Shown: positions 20,701 to 28,822 of the stretch, piece after piece
Position numbering within the stretch: the stretch's first letter is position 1
How the letters are laid out: each line of letters begins with the position of its first letter
Assembly: GCF_002233755.1 (NCBI RefSeq)
Contig: NZ_KZ268704.1
Location: 1 to 64,000 of the forward strand
DNA: 64,000 nucleotides
Direction of reading: 5' to 3'
Source: Acinetobacter piscicola
GTDB lineage: Bacteria > Pseudomonadota > Gammaproteobacteria > Pseudomonadales > Moraxellaceae
Notes under the pieces: generated by a model
What the model was told of the DNA's origin: nothing
Seen by the model: only the letters and a program-made list of their open reading frames with translations
Database searches by the model: none
Program-made: the position numbers and the translations under genes

Positions 20701-21881
20701 TTGGCCGCTGCCTGAGAAATTGCTTCAATTGGTAAACGTTGTACCCGAGAACGATAGTTATAACGTGAAATACGTGCAAAACCACTATCGATCACATAGC
20801 GAATATTAGGAACTGTAAGTGCAGTTTCTGCCACGTTTGTCGCAATAATAATCCGTCGTCCACCACCCGATGGATTAAAGATTTTTTGTTGTTCTGCTAA
20901 AGCTAAACGCGCATACAACGGTAGAATTTGGGTATGTTTAGGACCAAATTTCTGTAATGTTTCCTGTAATTCCCGAATCTCTTGTTCTGTACTTGAGAAA
21001 ATTAAAATATCTGCATGTTCAGGATGCCCTTTACGCTCTGCATCACGAAAACATTCTTCTACAGCCTGTACAACTGCACGAGGTAAATTCTCTTCAAAAT
21101 CATCAAAGTCATCATCATCACTACCACCAATCTTCATTTCTGAAATTGGGTTATAGCGAAGCTCTACTGGGAAACTACGTCCTTCAACTTCAAAAATAGG
21201 CGCATTGTTAAAGTATTGGCTGAATCGATTTACATCTAAAGTCGCCGAAGTAATGATAATCTTTAAATCAGGGCGCTTTTTGATTAACTGCTTTAAATAA
21301 CCCATGATGAAATCAATATTCAATGAACGCTCATGCGCTTCATCGATAATGATGGTGTCATATTTATTTAAATAACGGTCATTGGAAAGTTCTGCGAGTA
21401 GAATACCATCCGTCATTAACCGAACAATAGAATCATTAGAACCTTGTTCATTAAAACGAATTTTAAAACCAATCGACTCACCGAGTTTTTCGCCCACTTC
21501 TTCTGCAATACGCTGTGAAACACTTCGCGCAGCAAGACGACGTGGTTGCGTATGACCGATCATTCCTGTCAGCCCGCGTCCTGCAAGCATTGCTATCTGA
21601 GGAAGCTGAGTAGTTTTACCAGATCCGGTTTCACCTGCAACAATGATAATTTGATGCTTTTGGATCGCAGCAATCAATTGCTTTGTGTATTGTGTTACAG
21701 GCAAATCCTGATTCAGTTTTATATTCGGTAACCGTGATGCACGTTCACGTACTTTCTGATTTGATTTTTCAAATAATTCTTGGAATTGTTCAGGATTTGC
21801 ATCTTTCCCCTTTTTAAGTCGACTTAAACGATGGCGATCTCGAACCATGACCAATTGATCGACATTTAAATCACTTAACAC
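17757..21881 (-). CDS. hrpA: ATP-dependent RNA helicase HrpA, with in-frame repeat insertion
   Basis: DEAH-box helicase linked to mRNA processing and rescue of stalled ribosomes. 1374 residues from a GTG at 21881: Walker A GETGSGKT (83-90), DEAH box IIIDEAHERS, SATLD motif III, the QRKGRCGR motif VI, then the ratchet, OB-fold and long HrpA C-terminal region. It is longer than the roughly 1300 residues usual for the family. The excess maps to residues about 482-575, a Pro/Ser/Gln/Gly-rich stretch with a 37-residue tandem repeat beginning NPPQSPFAKGG. At DNA level this is a set of REP-like palindromes (see repeat feature). The reading frame stays open, so the protein is probably functional with a disordered loop. 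Confidence 0.95.
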   Translation of the reverse strand: MLSDLNVDQLVMVRDRHRLSRLKKGKDANPEQFQELFEKSNQKVRERASRLPNIKLNQDLPVTQYTKQLIAAIQKHQIIIVAGETGSGKTTQLPQIAMLAGRGLTGMIGHTQPRRLAARSVSQRIAEEVGEKLGESIGFKIRFNEQGSNDSIVRLMTDGILLAELSNDRYLNKYDTIIIDEAHERSLNIDFIMGYLKQLIKKRPDLKIIITSATLDVNRFSQYFNNAPIFEVEGRSFPVELRYNPISEMKIGGSDDDDFDDFEENLPRAVVQAVEECFRDAERKGHPEHADILIFSSTEQEIRELQETLQKFGPKHTQILPLYARLALAEQQKIFNPSGGGRRIIIATNVAETALTVPNIRYVIDSGFARISRYNYRSRVQRLPIEAISQAAANQRKGRCGRIAPGVCIRLYSEEDFQSRPEFTEPEIKRTNLASVILQMQSLGLGSVESFDFIEPPDHRLVNDGRKLLIELGAIDDVQNLNPPQAPFTKEGGTASQDQSSSLFQRETREDSGNAKEQNPPQSPFAKGGGTALQEQSSPLSQRGVRGDSDSAKEQNPPQSSTNKAGQHSNGLTKIGLQMAKMPIDPRLARMIIGGAHFGVLNEVLIIVAALAVQDPRERPADKQMQADQKHALFKEADSDFLFYIKLWNTLTENRENLSESKRRNFAKQHFLSWLRLREWKKTHEQLLDLAQSLKLSFNSKTASYENLHRALLTGLLSFIANKTDERNIFMAVRQQKARIFPASTLHKTNTPWVMAFEMVETSQVYLRTLAKIEPEWILLAAPNLLKHHYFEPHWAKKPGVVNAYDQISLFGLIIEPKRATNFEKVDQAAAHEIFLRDALTTGNLGTTPPFLKHNLLKLEEVERVEDKLRRRDLVVDEETIYQFYAAKVPNEIASRRSFEDWRATVEPKDPRYLFVDDDALWMNDRPTTQQFPDYLHNHQLRLAASYRFDPSHDEDGATVKIPVQALPQVDENIWSWGIPGWRLDLIEALLKSLPKDKRRNLVPIPDTAKKLMKLVDAQHLQAHIFEFLAFQLRGEQITAKDFSFERLDQYLIPFIKVIDEKGRVIEKGRHLDELKARCRTETHSPVKQLKGEFNVFPDQFVFEASQKVTGVVVKQYQALVSTKAFAKLDAKDESGIVIQTFNDQNEAMKQHREGVIRLIHMQLGDLIRQLKKQISKPLALAYSPLGDKAQLEQMLIYATLQMAIKDLPINAEEFSILSNEVKKSFLSHGQEALKLISEIYIHWQEIRQRLLMLDQDVFGKNMDDIEDQLDLMNLSNFVYSKSADIWQEYPRYLKALILRLDRLPNNLNRDDAAIKDVDPWMEKLFQFKHDTRLKDVYFMVEELRISLFSQPMKTKMPISPTRIQKVWEKLGIS
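20170..20440. repeat. REP-like palindromes with 111-bp tandem repeat inside hrpA
   Basis: Four G/C-rich palindromes lie at about 20249-20269, 20296-20314, 20361-20379 and 20408-20425, each with arms of the CCCCTCTTT / AAAGAGGGG kind around a 3-nt loop. A 111-bp unit (37 codons) repeats in tandem: the block GAGGGGGATTTTGCTCTTT starts at 20207 and again at 20318. The palindrome near 20240-20272 is nearly identical to the reverse complement of the intergenic repeat at 28937-28975, so this is the same dispersed family, kept in frame in the gene. Confidence 0.85.
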
Positions 21882-22411
21882 AGAGGCACTATCCTAATAC
21901 TTAAATTGAACTGGCTATTTTACGCTGTAAACCCAATGAGAGATAGTCTATTCCGTATGAATTCATTCACGTTATAAAAATAGTATTTAATGTAAAAACA
22001 AAAATTAACGCTCCATTTTGAATACTAAATAGCGATGAAATGATTATTTTCCTAACGTGAATAAGAAATATACAAAAATACACAATGCTTCTTATATGCA
22101 CATATTCTATACATTGAAATAATTTTTATATCTTTTTTCGAAAAGAGACTTGAAATCACAGCTAAGAAGCATCATGTTTGTAGCAGATTCAGAAAGCATG
22201 GCTTCTGTCATTGAATCATCACATCGATACGGCATAAATAAGTCATTCATGTGAAGACAATACTGAAGAGCCGTCATTGGTGGAAAGCGTTTGGATCTGG
22301 TTAAATTCAATTTTCCGATTTTAGCTATGAAAAAATACTATTTCACCAATAACAAAAATTTCATTATGCTACTTTACATATTAGAAACGCACCTCAATCA
22401 TGGAGATAATG
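21882..22411. other. Intergenic region between hrpA and ahpC
   Basis: 530 bp containing the divergent promoters of hrpA and ahpC. A 67-codon minus-strand frame (22107-22310, TTG start, no recognisable product) is present but unconvincing. I could not recognise a clear OxyR site upstream of ahpC. Confidence 0.5.
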
Positions 22412-22975
22412 ATGAGCTTAATTAATACTGAAGTTAAACCATTCAAAGCACAAGCTTTCCAAAACGGTCAATTCATTGAAGTTACAGAAGCTGACCTTAA
22501 AGGTAAATGGTCTGTAGTTTTCTTCTACCCAGCTGACTTCACTTTCGTTTGCCCAACTGAACTTGGTGACCTTGCTGATAACTATGCTGAATTCAAAAAA
22601 TTAGGCGTTGAAATCTACTCAGTATCTACAGATACACACTTCACTCACAAAGCTTGGCATGATTCTTCTGAAGAAATCAAAAAAATTGAATATGTAATGG
22701 TTGGTGACCCAACTTGGACACTTTCTAAAAACTTCGAAGTTTTAATTGAAGCTGCTGGTCTTGCAGATCGTGGTACATTCGTTATCGATCCAGAAGGTAA
22801 AATCCAAATCATCGAAATCAATGCTGGTGGTATTGGTCGTGATGCTTCTGAACTTCTTCGTAAAGTTAAAGCTGCTCAATATGTACACGCTCACCCAGGC
22901 GAAGTTTGCCCTGCTAAATGGAAAGAAGGCGATGCAACTTTAGCTCCTTCTATCGACTTAGTTGGTAAAATCTAA
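22412..22975 (+). CDS. ahpC: Alkyl hydroperoxide reductase AhpC (2-Cys peroxiredoxin)
   Basis: Reduces H2O2, organic peroxides and peroxynitrite in the cytoplasm. 187 residues from the ATG at 22412 ([11 protein letters not shown]), six bases after GGAG; an ATG one codon earlier and one at 22400 are in frame but fit the family and the ribosome site less well. Peroxidatic C47 in DFTFVCPTE and resolving C166 in GEVCPAKW. Codon use is clearly biased (AAA, GAA, GTT, CGT), as for a highly expressed gene. No ahpF is adjacent. A strong terminator follows. Confidence 0.97.
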   Translation: MSLINTEVKPFKAQAFQNGQFIEVTEADLKGKWSVVFFYPADFTFVCPTELGDLADNYAEFKKLGVEIYSVSTDTHFTHKAWHDSSEEIKKIEYVMVGDPTWTLSKNFEVLIEAAGLADRGTFVIDPEGKIQIIEINAGGIGRDASELLRKVKAAQYVHAHPGEVCPAKWKEGDATLAPSIDLVGKI

Positions 22976-22998
22976 TCGTTTAGATGAGTTTGATTCAA

Positions 22999-23030
22999 AA
23001 AACCACGTTTTATAACGTGGTTTTTTATTT
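22999..23030 (+). terminator. Rho-independent terminator after ahpC
   Basis: AACCACGTT / AACGTGGTT stem with a short loop, followed by TTTTATTT, about 25 nt after the ahpC stop. Confidence 0.93.
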
Positions 23031-23053
23031 CTGCTTTTACTTAAAGTTTTTAT

Positions 23054-24532
23054 TTATACTTTCTCTTTTGACCAATACACATAAATAAACAGTGTTAAAA
23101 TAATCAAAGTCATACTGGATAAATACAACACATATTGATGCGCAGTTAAAAATGCTTCATTCGCCATAGCGTGAATGATCAATCCATTATCTATATCGAC
23201 TGTTGACAATAACTGAACTGTTTCACCAATCGAACTCTTCGCCAAATCAAAATTTTCATTACTCATGAGTGAGCGAAATTGAACATTCATACTATAAAAA
23301 TACGAAACCAATAACCCAAATATTGCTACACCAAAGCCAGTTCCTAACTCATAAGCCATTCCTTCAATTGAACCCGCAGCAGTTGCTTTTTCAACAGGAC
23401 TAGTTGAAATGATCGCAGATGTTGACGCGAGAAAAGTAGCTTCAACCCAAAAACCAAGCATAATCATCCAAAACCAAGCTTGATATTGTTGATGAGTAAA
23501 GTTCGTTTGAGCCAGTCCGATCAAAGAAACCGCGCATAATGTTAAACCAATAATACTGACCCATCGCACACCGAGTCTATTCATTAAAAAGCTTGCAAAA
23601 AAACCGCTCAAACTCACTGCAATCATGAACGGTAAAATAAATAGACCAGCCTGCAATGGTGTATAACCATGTACATATTGCAGCTCTTGTGCAATTAGCA
23701 ACTCAAATCCAACCAATGCAATCATGGTAAATATCGAGATAACAAAACCAACTTTAACCGCTTTATATTGGAATAAACTCAAATCAATCAAAGGTTGTAA
23801 TTGCTTACGCTGTTTACGGACAAAGTAGAATCCAATCAATAATCCTAACGTAGCGAATACAACAACTGAATAATCAAACTGTTTCATACCTGTTTTTAAC
23901 GCATACACAATCAATAAAATTGAGCTGATGAGCAATAAAGTATCGACAATATTGATCTTTTTATTTTGATTGATCGGCTGATTAGGCAGTATGTAATACC
24001 CTGCTATTAACACACCAATAATGATGGGAATATTAATTAAAAAAATACTTCCCCAATGAAAATGCTCTAACAAAGCACCACCGACTAAAGGGCCAAATGC
24101 AGCCCCACCACCACCTGCAACCACCCATAATCCGAGTGCAAAGTTTCTCTTTTTTTCATCAAGAAATGTATTCCTTAACCCTGCTAAAGTTGCCGGAATA
24201 ATCATTGCAGCACCAAAAGCCAATATGATTCGTGCAAAGATCAACATATTCGCTGATGTAGAAAATGCAGCGACTAACGAACTGAAACCAAAAATAAAAC
24301 CGCCCAATAACATAAGTCGTTTATAACCAATTCGCTCGCCCAATGCTCCCATAGGCAGTATTAAACCAACCATCATCAATGAATAAATATCAATGATCCA
24401 TAGCATCTGATTATTGCTGAGCTGTAATTCCTGATTTAAAGTGGGAATAGCTACATGTAACACGGTAGCATCGATTGAAACTGGCAAATAAATTAGCACG
24501 ATGATTGCTAAAATATACCACTGACGTAACAT
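23054..24532 (-). CDS. MFS transporter, DHA2 (14-TM) drug exporter type
   Basis: 492-residue polytopic membrane protein with about 14 hydrophobic segments. Motif A-like GALGERIGYKRLMLLGG after TM2, and the TM5 antiporter motif C as GGGGAAFGPLVGGALLEHF. D21 in TM1 (PVSIDATVLHVAIP) matches QacA/SmvA-type proton-drug antiporters, which export quaternary ammonium compounds and other cations. Divergent from a TetR gene with two palindromic operators between them, the standard layout for a repressed efflux pump. Substrates are inferred only at family level. Confidence 0.9.
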   Translation of the reverse strand: MLRQWYILAIIVLIYLPVSIDATVLHVAIPTLNQELQLSNNQMLWIIDIYSLMMVGLILPMGALGERIGYKRLMLLGGFIFGFSSLVAAFSTSANMLIFARIILAFGAAMIIPATLAGLRNTFLDEKKRNFALGLWVVAGGGGAAFGPLVGGALLEHFHWGSIFLINIPIIIGVLIAGYYILPNQPINQNKKINIVDTLLLISSILLIVYALKTGMKQFDYSVVVFATLGLLIGFYFVRKQRKQLQPLIDLSLFQYKAVKVGFVISIFTMIALVGFELLIAQELQYVHGYTPLQAGLFILPFMIAVSLSGFFASFLMNRLGVRWVSIIGLTLCAVSLIGLAQTNFTHQQYQAWFWMIMLGFWVEATFLASTSAIISTSPVEKATAAGSIEGMAYELGTGFGVAIFGLLVSYFYSMNVQFRSLMSNENFDLAKSSIGETVQLLSTVDIDNGLIIHAMANEAFLTAHQYVLYLSSMTLIILTLFIYVYWSKEKV

Positions 24533-24553
24533 AGGAATGAATTGCCTTGATAT

Positions 24554-24602
24554 TTGGACATGTGTTCAAATTATAGCACCAAAAATTGAACACGTGTTCA
24601 AT
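24554..24602. promoter_or_regulatory. Twin palindromic operators for the TetR/MFS pair
   Basis: A perfect 18-bp palindrome ATTGAACACGTGTTCAAT lies at 24585-24602. A second copy of its core, TTGGACATGTGTTCAA (24554-24569, 14 of 16 matching), has its centre 32 bp away, about three helical turns. Both lie in the gap between the divergent MFS (start 24532) and TetR (start 24624) genes. This is very probably the site where the TetR protein represses both. Confidence 0.85.
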
Positions 24603-24623
24603 TTAATATTTGGTTTTGTAAAA

Positions 24624-25208
24624 ATGAGTTACTTAAATAAAGCTGAACGCAAATCTCAAATTATGAAATTTGCAAAAGACATTGTTTTAAATGAAGGTTT
24701 AAATACATTAACTGTCAGACATCTAGCCAATGCAGCCTCGATCTCTACGGGGCAAATTCATCATCATTTTGGGTCAATTTCAGAATTAAAAGCTGAAGTT
24801 TTTCTAGAATTGGTGCGATTTAACCTTGATTTGAGTCAAGCAAAACAAGAATTAAGTTGTTCTGAACTTTTAATATACGTGCTTGGCTTTGAAGAAAGTG
24901 CAGAAGAACAGTCGTACCTCAAACTTTGGAATGACGCAGAAAATTCAATTGATACAGATTTAACCTTAAAAAAGGCTTATCAAGAAGCCATTCAATTGTG
25001 GCATCAAGCCATTATAGAAGTATTACAGCTCGGACTTGCTGATGGTATATATCAGTTTGATTTAACTAAAATTCAAGATATTGCTTGGCGACTTATTGCT
25101 ATTTCTTTTGGACTCGAAACACTCTATAACTTAGACATTACTGGCATTGATACAGATTTCTTTTATAGACACCTTAAAGTGCTTATTCAACATGAAATTG
25201 AACAATAA
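24624..25208 (+). CDS. TetR family repressor of adjacent MFS exporter
   Basis: 194 residues from the ATG at 24624 (MSYLNKAERKSQ). The frame is open from 24537 but the extra 29 residues would be encoded by the operator region and do not look like a TetR N-terminus. HTH at about 28-52 (LTVRHLANAASISTGQIHHHFGSISEL). The C-terminal part is like QacR/BetI-type ligand domains in length only. Divergent from the MFS gene with two operator palindromes in between. Confidence 0.9.
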   Translation: MSYLNKAERKSQIMKFAKDIVLNEGLNTLTVRHLANAASISTGQIHHHFGSISELKAEVFLELVRFNLDLSQAKQELSCSELLIYVLGFEESAEEQSYLKLWNDAENSIDTDLTLKKAYQEAIQLWHQAIIEVLQLGLADGIYQFDLTKIQDIAWRLIAISFGLETLYNLDITGIDTDFFYRHLKVLIQHEIEQ

Positions 25209-25314
25209 ATTTATTTACAAATTTGCTATACATACAGCAGCAATATTGGATTAATTTCAGAATATAGAGGACATATATCTCTATGAAATTAATTAAAAAA
25301 TTAAGGGGTTGCTT

Positions 25315-25521
25315 ATGGGATCAATGATTACCGTGACTTCTTGGAAGTACAATGCGTCTTCTCGATATTTGAAGATTTTTTATAATAATGGTTATGGTGA
25401 GCTGTATCACCCTGTGCCTGAATTTATCTATAACAATTTACTTCGATGTAGTGATAAAACCGCATTTGTGCATAAATATTTAGAATACGATTTACACTTT
25501 AAGCGAATTTCAATTCAATAA
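25315..25521 (+). CDS. KTSC domain protein
   Basis: 68 residues from the ATG at 25315, seven bases after AAGGGG; a TTG two codons upstream is a poorer start. Almost the whole protein is a KTSC domain: VTSWKYNASSRYLKIFYNNG, then YHPVPEFIYNNLL, ending in YLEYDLHFKRI. The domain resembles the C-terminal tail of some lysyl-tRNA synthetases and occurs alone in many small bacterial proteins. Its function is not established. It has its own promoter region and a terminator 60 nt downstream. Confidence 0.85.
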   Translation: MGSMITVTSWKYNASSRYLKIFYNNGYGELYHPVPEFIYNNLLRCSDKTAFVHKYLEYDLHFKRISIQ

Positions 25522-25581
25522 AGATTTTCGATTTGGTCTTTAAAAAAAGTACATCATAATAGCGTAAAATTCTTTCTAAAC

Positions 25582-25605
25582 AGGGAGTTACACACTCCCT
25601 TTATA
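25582..25605 (+). terminator. Terminator after KTSC gene
   Basis: AGGGAGT / ACTCCCT stem with a 5-nt loop, followed on the plus strand by TTTATATTTTT. It lies between the convergent KTSC and O-methyltransferase genes. Confidence 0.8.
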
Positions 25606-25613
25606 TTTTTAAA

Positions 25614-26210
25614 TCAGTCATTTTTAAATGTAACGATAAATAGACCCGCACCTATTGCTAATGTAGTCGTCATGAACCGTGGATCTTGTTTAATTTCATT
25701 GATCAAACTTTTAACTTCAGCAGCATGAGAAATGACATTATCAACGATAAGTACTCCGCCTTTTGGCTGAATCATATGCTGTAAATACGTCCAATAATTC
25801 AAATATGCATCTCTTTCAGCATCAAGCAAAATAAAATCGTATTGTTCCTGACTTTTCTCTAAAAAATTTTGCGCATCCCCCACCCAAAAATCAATAACAT
25901 CAGCCACTTGCAATTCTTGGGCATAATGCTTTGCTTGCAAAGTTCGTTTTTCATCTATCTCTAAAGTAGTGACTTTCGCACCTGTCACTTGTGCAGCATC
26001 AGCCAACCACAAAGTTGAATAACCCGTCGATGTACCAATTTCTAAAATTTTCTTGGATTGTTGAATCCTAACTTGCATAGCAAGAAATAATGCAGACTCA
26101 GGTTCAATATTACGATATCTATTAACTCGATCACACTGTGTTGCATCAAATTTGATAAAGGACTGATATAATTCATTTAATCTTAGTAAAAATGGGTTAC
26201 TTAAGCTCAT
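25614..26210 (-). CDS. Class I SAM-dependent O-methyltransferase
   Basis: 198 residues, the size and motif order of the caffeoyl-CoA O-methyltransferase-like family (cation-dependent). SAM motif I ILEIGTSTGYSTLWLA (about 55-70), acidic TLEIDEKR (motif II), FILLDAERDAYLNYW carrying the metal-binding Asp, and LIVDNVISH. Bacterial members methylate catechol-type compounds or remain uncharacterised; substrate here is unknown. Single gene without an obvious partner. Confidence 0.9.
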   Translation of the reverse strand: MSLSNPFLLRLNELYQSFIKFDATQCDRVNRYRNIEPESALFLAMQVRIQQSKKILEIGTSTGYSTLWLADAAQVTGAKVTTLEIDEKRTLQAKHYAQELQVADVIDFWVGDAQNFLEKSQEQYDFILLDAERDAYLNYWTYLQHMIQPKGGVLIVDNVISHAAEVKSLINEIKQDPRFMTTTLAIGAGLFIVTFKND

Positions 26211-26451
26211 ATTTGGATCACCCTCATCTCTTTCATCATTATTATTTCAATACTTTAGGTCATTGCCATGACAATAAATAGATTTATCTTTAGGTATAAT
26301 TTATAACAATTTTTATTGTTCTCCTACCAAGTGCTTTTTCAGTAAAACCAACAAAATCGAATGCCATCCCGTTTTCAAAAATTGTTTGGTCAATAAACTG
26401 AAAAAGCTGTGATACCTATAAATACACTAGAATAAAATTTTATATTTAGAA

Positions 26452-26667
26452 TTAAACAGCATGCAAAAATTCAAATCTAGGCTTCACTTGACCGTCTTCT
26501 AATTGAACTGTTTCTGTAAACATTTCATATGGTCGCACCCATATTGAATAGTCATCATATAAACACTGATAAACGACTAGCTTTTCAGATGTTTCACTGT
26601 GTGTAGCAACATTTAGAACTTGATATAAATTACCTTTATAATGTTTATAAATTCCTGCTTGCAACAT
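26452..26667 (-). CDS. DUF1653 domain-containing protein
   Basis: 71-residue small protein matching the DUF1653 pattern: start with GIYKHYKGNLYQVL, then VVYQCLYDDYSIWVRPYEMF and RFEFL at the end. Conserved across many bacteria, function unknown; the fold is a short all-beta barrel in known homologues. Separated from the Roadblock gene by a strong terminator, so it is transcribed independently of it. Confidence 0.88.
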   Translation of the reverse strand: MLQAGIYKHYKGNLYQVLNVATHSETSEKLVVYQCLYDDYSIWVRPYEMFTETVQLEDGQVKPRFEFLHAV

Positions 26668-26720
26668 TTTCCAAATACCGTAAAAAATACACTTATTCAG
26701 TTATACATGATCTACCATAA

Positions 26721-26746
26721 AAAAACTCGTCCGAAGACGAGTTTTT
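26721..26746. terminator. Terminator after Roadblock/LC7 gene
   Basis: AAAAACTCGTC / GACGAGTTTTT, perfect 11-bp stem with a CGAA tetraloop. A- and T-rich arms make it usable in both directions. It lies 20 nt downstream of the gene at 26767-27123. Confidence 0.9.
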
Positions 26747-26766
26747 ATGAGTTTTCTTATTTAAAA

Positions 26767-27123
26767 TTAAGAAAAATCTAATTCTTTTTCAAATCCTTTC
26801 AACTCATGACGAGCCATTGCTAAGTTTGACTTAGAACGGTCTAACACAAGGTAAAGGAATAGGTTTTCATTTGAATCCAATGGACGGATTAAATGATATT
26901 GCTTACCTAGAGTAATTAAAATATCTTCAATTACGTCATCTAGTTTCAAAGCTTTTGCTACTTTACGTTTAGCACGAACAACTTCAGTGTTACCTGCAGC
27001 TGCTAATTCCAAATCCATACCAGTTCCAGCTGTCGCTAAAGATAAACCGCTTTCGCTGTCTACTAAAGCTGCACAAACAAAACCGTCGATATCTGTTAAT
27101 TGATCTAGTGTGATACGAGCCAT
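26767..27123 (-). CDS. Roadblock/LC7 domain protein
   Basis: 118 residues, almost entirely one Roadblock/LC7 domain ([25 protein letters not shown] near the start, then a long central helix). This fold is used by MglB-type GTPase-activating proteins and dynein light-chain relatives. No GTPase gene is near, and the protein lacks any other domain, so its partner is unknown. ATG at 27123 with GGGGAA just upstream. A second, distant Roadblock protein follows at 27463. Confidence 0.82.
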   Translation of the reverse strand: MARITLDQLTDIDGFVCAALVDSESGLSLATAGTGMDLELAAAGNTEVVRAKRKVAKALKLDDVIEDILITLGKQYHLIRPLDSNENLFLYLVLDRSKSNLAMARHELKGFEKELDFS

Positions 27124-27462
27124 GGGATTCCCCGCTTAGTGTTTAACATTGTTGTTGATTTTAGTAAGTCCAATAAATTCTTCTTTACTAAAATGATGTT
27201 CCATTTAGTTAAAAATAGAATCCTTAACTAAAACTAATAAAATGAGTATTCTTTTAATTGAATACATATTTTAATTTTACTCAATAATCAATTTTAATTA
27301 ATTATATTCTATGCCTATTTTAATAGCATAGAAAATATTCATTATTCAATAGTAAATTAAAAATAATTCACTATATTCTTGATTATTTAAAAACTTCAAA
27401 ATAGCTTAAACCATCTTTAAATAAAAATAATAAATTCAATATCTATTATTTTTATTTAAAGT
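27124..27462. other. AT-rich gap between the two Roadblock genes
   Basis: 339 bp of very AT-rich sequence, the promoter side of the gene at 26767-27123. No gene, hairpin of note or repeat recognised. Confidence 0.5.
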
Positions 27463-27873
27463 TTATACATTTTCCATCAACACTTCTGATGTTGCTTTAA
27501 TCTCATAAAGTAATTGACCTAATAAAATATCTTTATTGGTCATTGCCACCAAGACCAAAGGATGTTTCGGATGTGGAATCGAGGTCAACAACGCTTTGCC
27601 ATTTTCTGCATCTAAGGTAATGGTCTGACAACCAACCAAATTAATTTCAGAAACAAAAGCTGTCACCATTGCCAAAATTGAACTACTTACAGCCGCAATT
27701 TTACTTGAATTCATTATGTTTTTTTTATTTGCCAATGCAATTTCAAAGCCATCAGATGTACACAACATCACAAATTCAACGCCAGAGACTGAATTCAATA
27801 ATTGCTGAATCTTCTTCTCACTAAATGCGACAAATTTTTCAGGGACTTTCCGAGAAAGACTTATATCCAACAT
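27463..27873 (-). CDS. Roadblock/LC7 domain-like protein
   Basis: 136 residues from the ATG at 27873, preceded by AGGTG; a TTG start at 27897 would add eight hydrophobic residues. The core SGVEFVMLCTSDGFEIALA followed by the helix IAAVSSSILAMVTAFVSEI and the strand ALLTSIPHPKHPLVLVAM fits the Roadblock/LC7 fold. N-terminal 30 residues are basic and may be a separate contact segment. Function unknown. Pairs with the Roadblock protein downstream but has its own promoter. Confidence 0.75.
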   Translation of the reverse strand: MLDISLSRKVPEKFVAFSEKKIQQLLNSVSGVEFVMLCTSDGFEIALANKKNIMNSSKIAAVSSSILAMVTAFVSEINLVGCQTITLDAENGKALLTSIPHPKHPLVLVAMTNKDILLGQLLYEIKATSEVLMENV

Positions 27874-28464
27874 ACAAAATGCACCTAAAAGAAACAAATA
27901 TATTCACGATTTTCACAAAAAATTAGATGTTGAATTTATCAATTTCATCATTATTTAAAATTAATTGACTTAATTCACACTTAATAAGCAAATTCTATCA
28001 ATTTACACATGCTTGTAAATATATTTTTTTAATTTAAATCACTTCTTCAATAATTTGTCAGTTTATGACTTTATATGCGTAATTTATGCTCAAGAATTCT
28101 AGTTTTGAACAAATGTTAAATAAATCTAATATACTTATTTAACAATATTAAACAAATTTTTATTATAATAAAATTTACATTAATACCTTATAAAATGTAA
28201 GCCTATTTATACACAGATCGCCTAATTAAACAAAAAATTATAATACAATATAATAAAACACAGTGAAGTGATAAATCCTCATGATGCAGTTTCATCTGTT
28301 TTCGATCGAACTTATCCTTTTAGAAAAAACCGAACTATTGCACTAATTTTTCTTAAACTTATAAAAACTTTACATTTTATTTTTTGATTTGGTCGTTTTT
28401 TGTGTTTATATTATTTTATCCAATTATTGGATGCCAAAAATTAGTGAATAAAAGGTAAAACATA
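27874..28464. other. Long AT-rich divergent intergenic region
   Basis: 591 bp, extremely AT-rich, between a Roadblock-like gene and the Ala-rich lipoprotein gene. It must hold promoters for both. No small gene, RNA signature or operator palindrome stood out. Confidence 0.5.
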
Positions 28465-28809
28465 ATGAATAAGATTCTTCTTTCTTTAGGTCTAGTTGCA
28501 ACTATCGCTCTTGCTGGCTGTAGCAAAGAAAAAGCGCCTGAAACTGGTGCAACAACAGGTGAACATTTAGAAAATGCAGCTCAACAAGCCGGCCATGATG
28601 TTGCCACTGCAACTCAAAATGCTGCTGATGCGACTGCTAAAGCTGCGGATGATGCTGCAAATGCGACAGCTCATGCTGTAGACAATGCTGCAAATGCAAC
28701 AGAAAAAGCGGCTGATGCGACAGTTGCTGTTGCAAAAGATGCGACTGCTGCAACTGCTGGTGCAGTTGAAGATGGCGCTGCTCATGTTAAAGAAAAAGCG
28801 CAACAATAA
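28465..28809 (+). CDS. Alanine-rich repeat lipoprotein
   Basis: 114 residues. Signal peptide with lipobox IALAGC (cysteine at about residue 19), so it is membrane-anchored by lipid. The mature protein is dominated by degenerate repeats of about 11 residues built on NAADATAKAADDAANAT, predicting a long amphipathic helix like apolipoprotein or LEA-type stress proteins. No enzyme motif. An envelope stress or spacer role is possible, but only by analogy. It is followed by a terminator whose stem halves are separated by a repeat element (see 28823-29037). Confidence 0.8.
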   Translation: MNKILLSLGLVATIALAGCSKEKAPETGATTGEHLENAAQQAGHDVATATQNAADATAKAADDAANATAHAVDNAANATEKAADATVAVAKDATAATAGAVEDGAAHVKEKAQQ

Positions 28810-28822
28810 GCTTTGAATTAAA

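Noticed and set aside
22107..22310. 67-codon minus-strand frame between hrpA and ahpC
   Set aside because: TTG start, weak ribosome site, no recognised motif. Cannot be supported without homologues.
23054..25208. AhpC-MFS-TetR region as an oxidative-stress operon
   Set aside because: Strong terminator after ahpC and opposite orientation of the MFS gene separate them.
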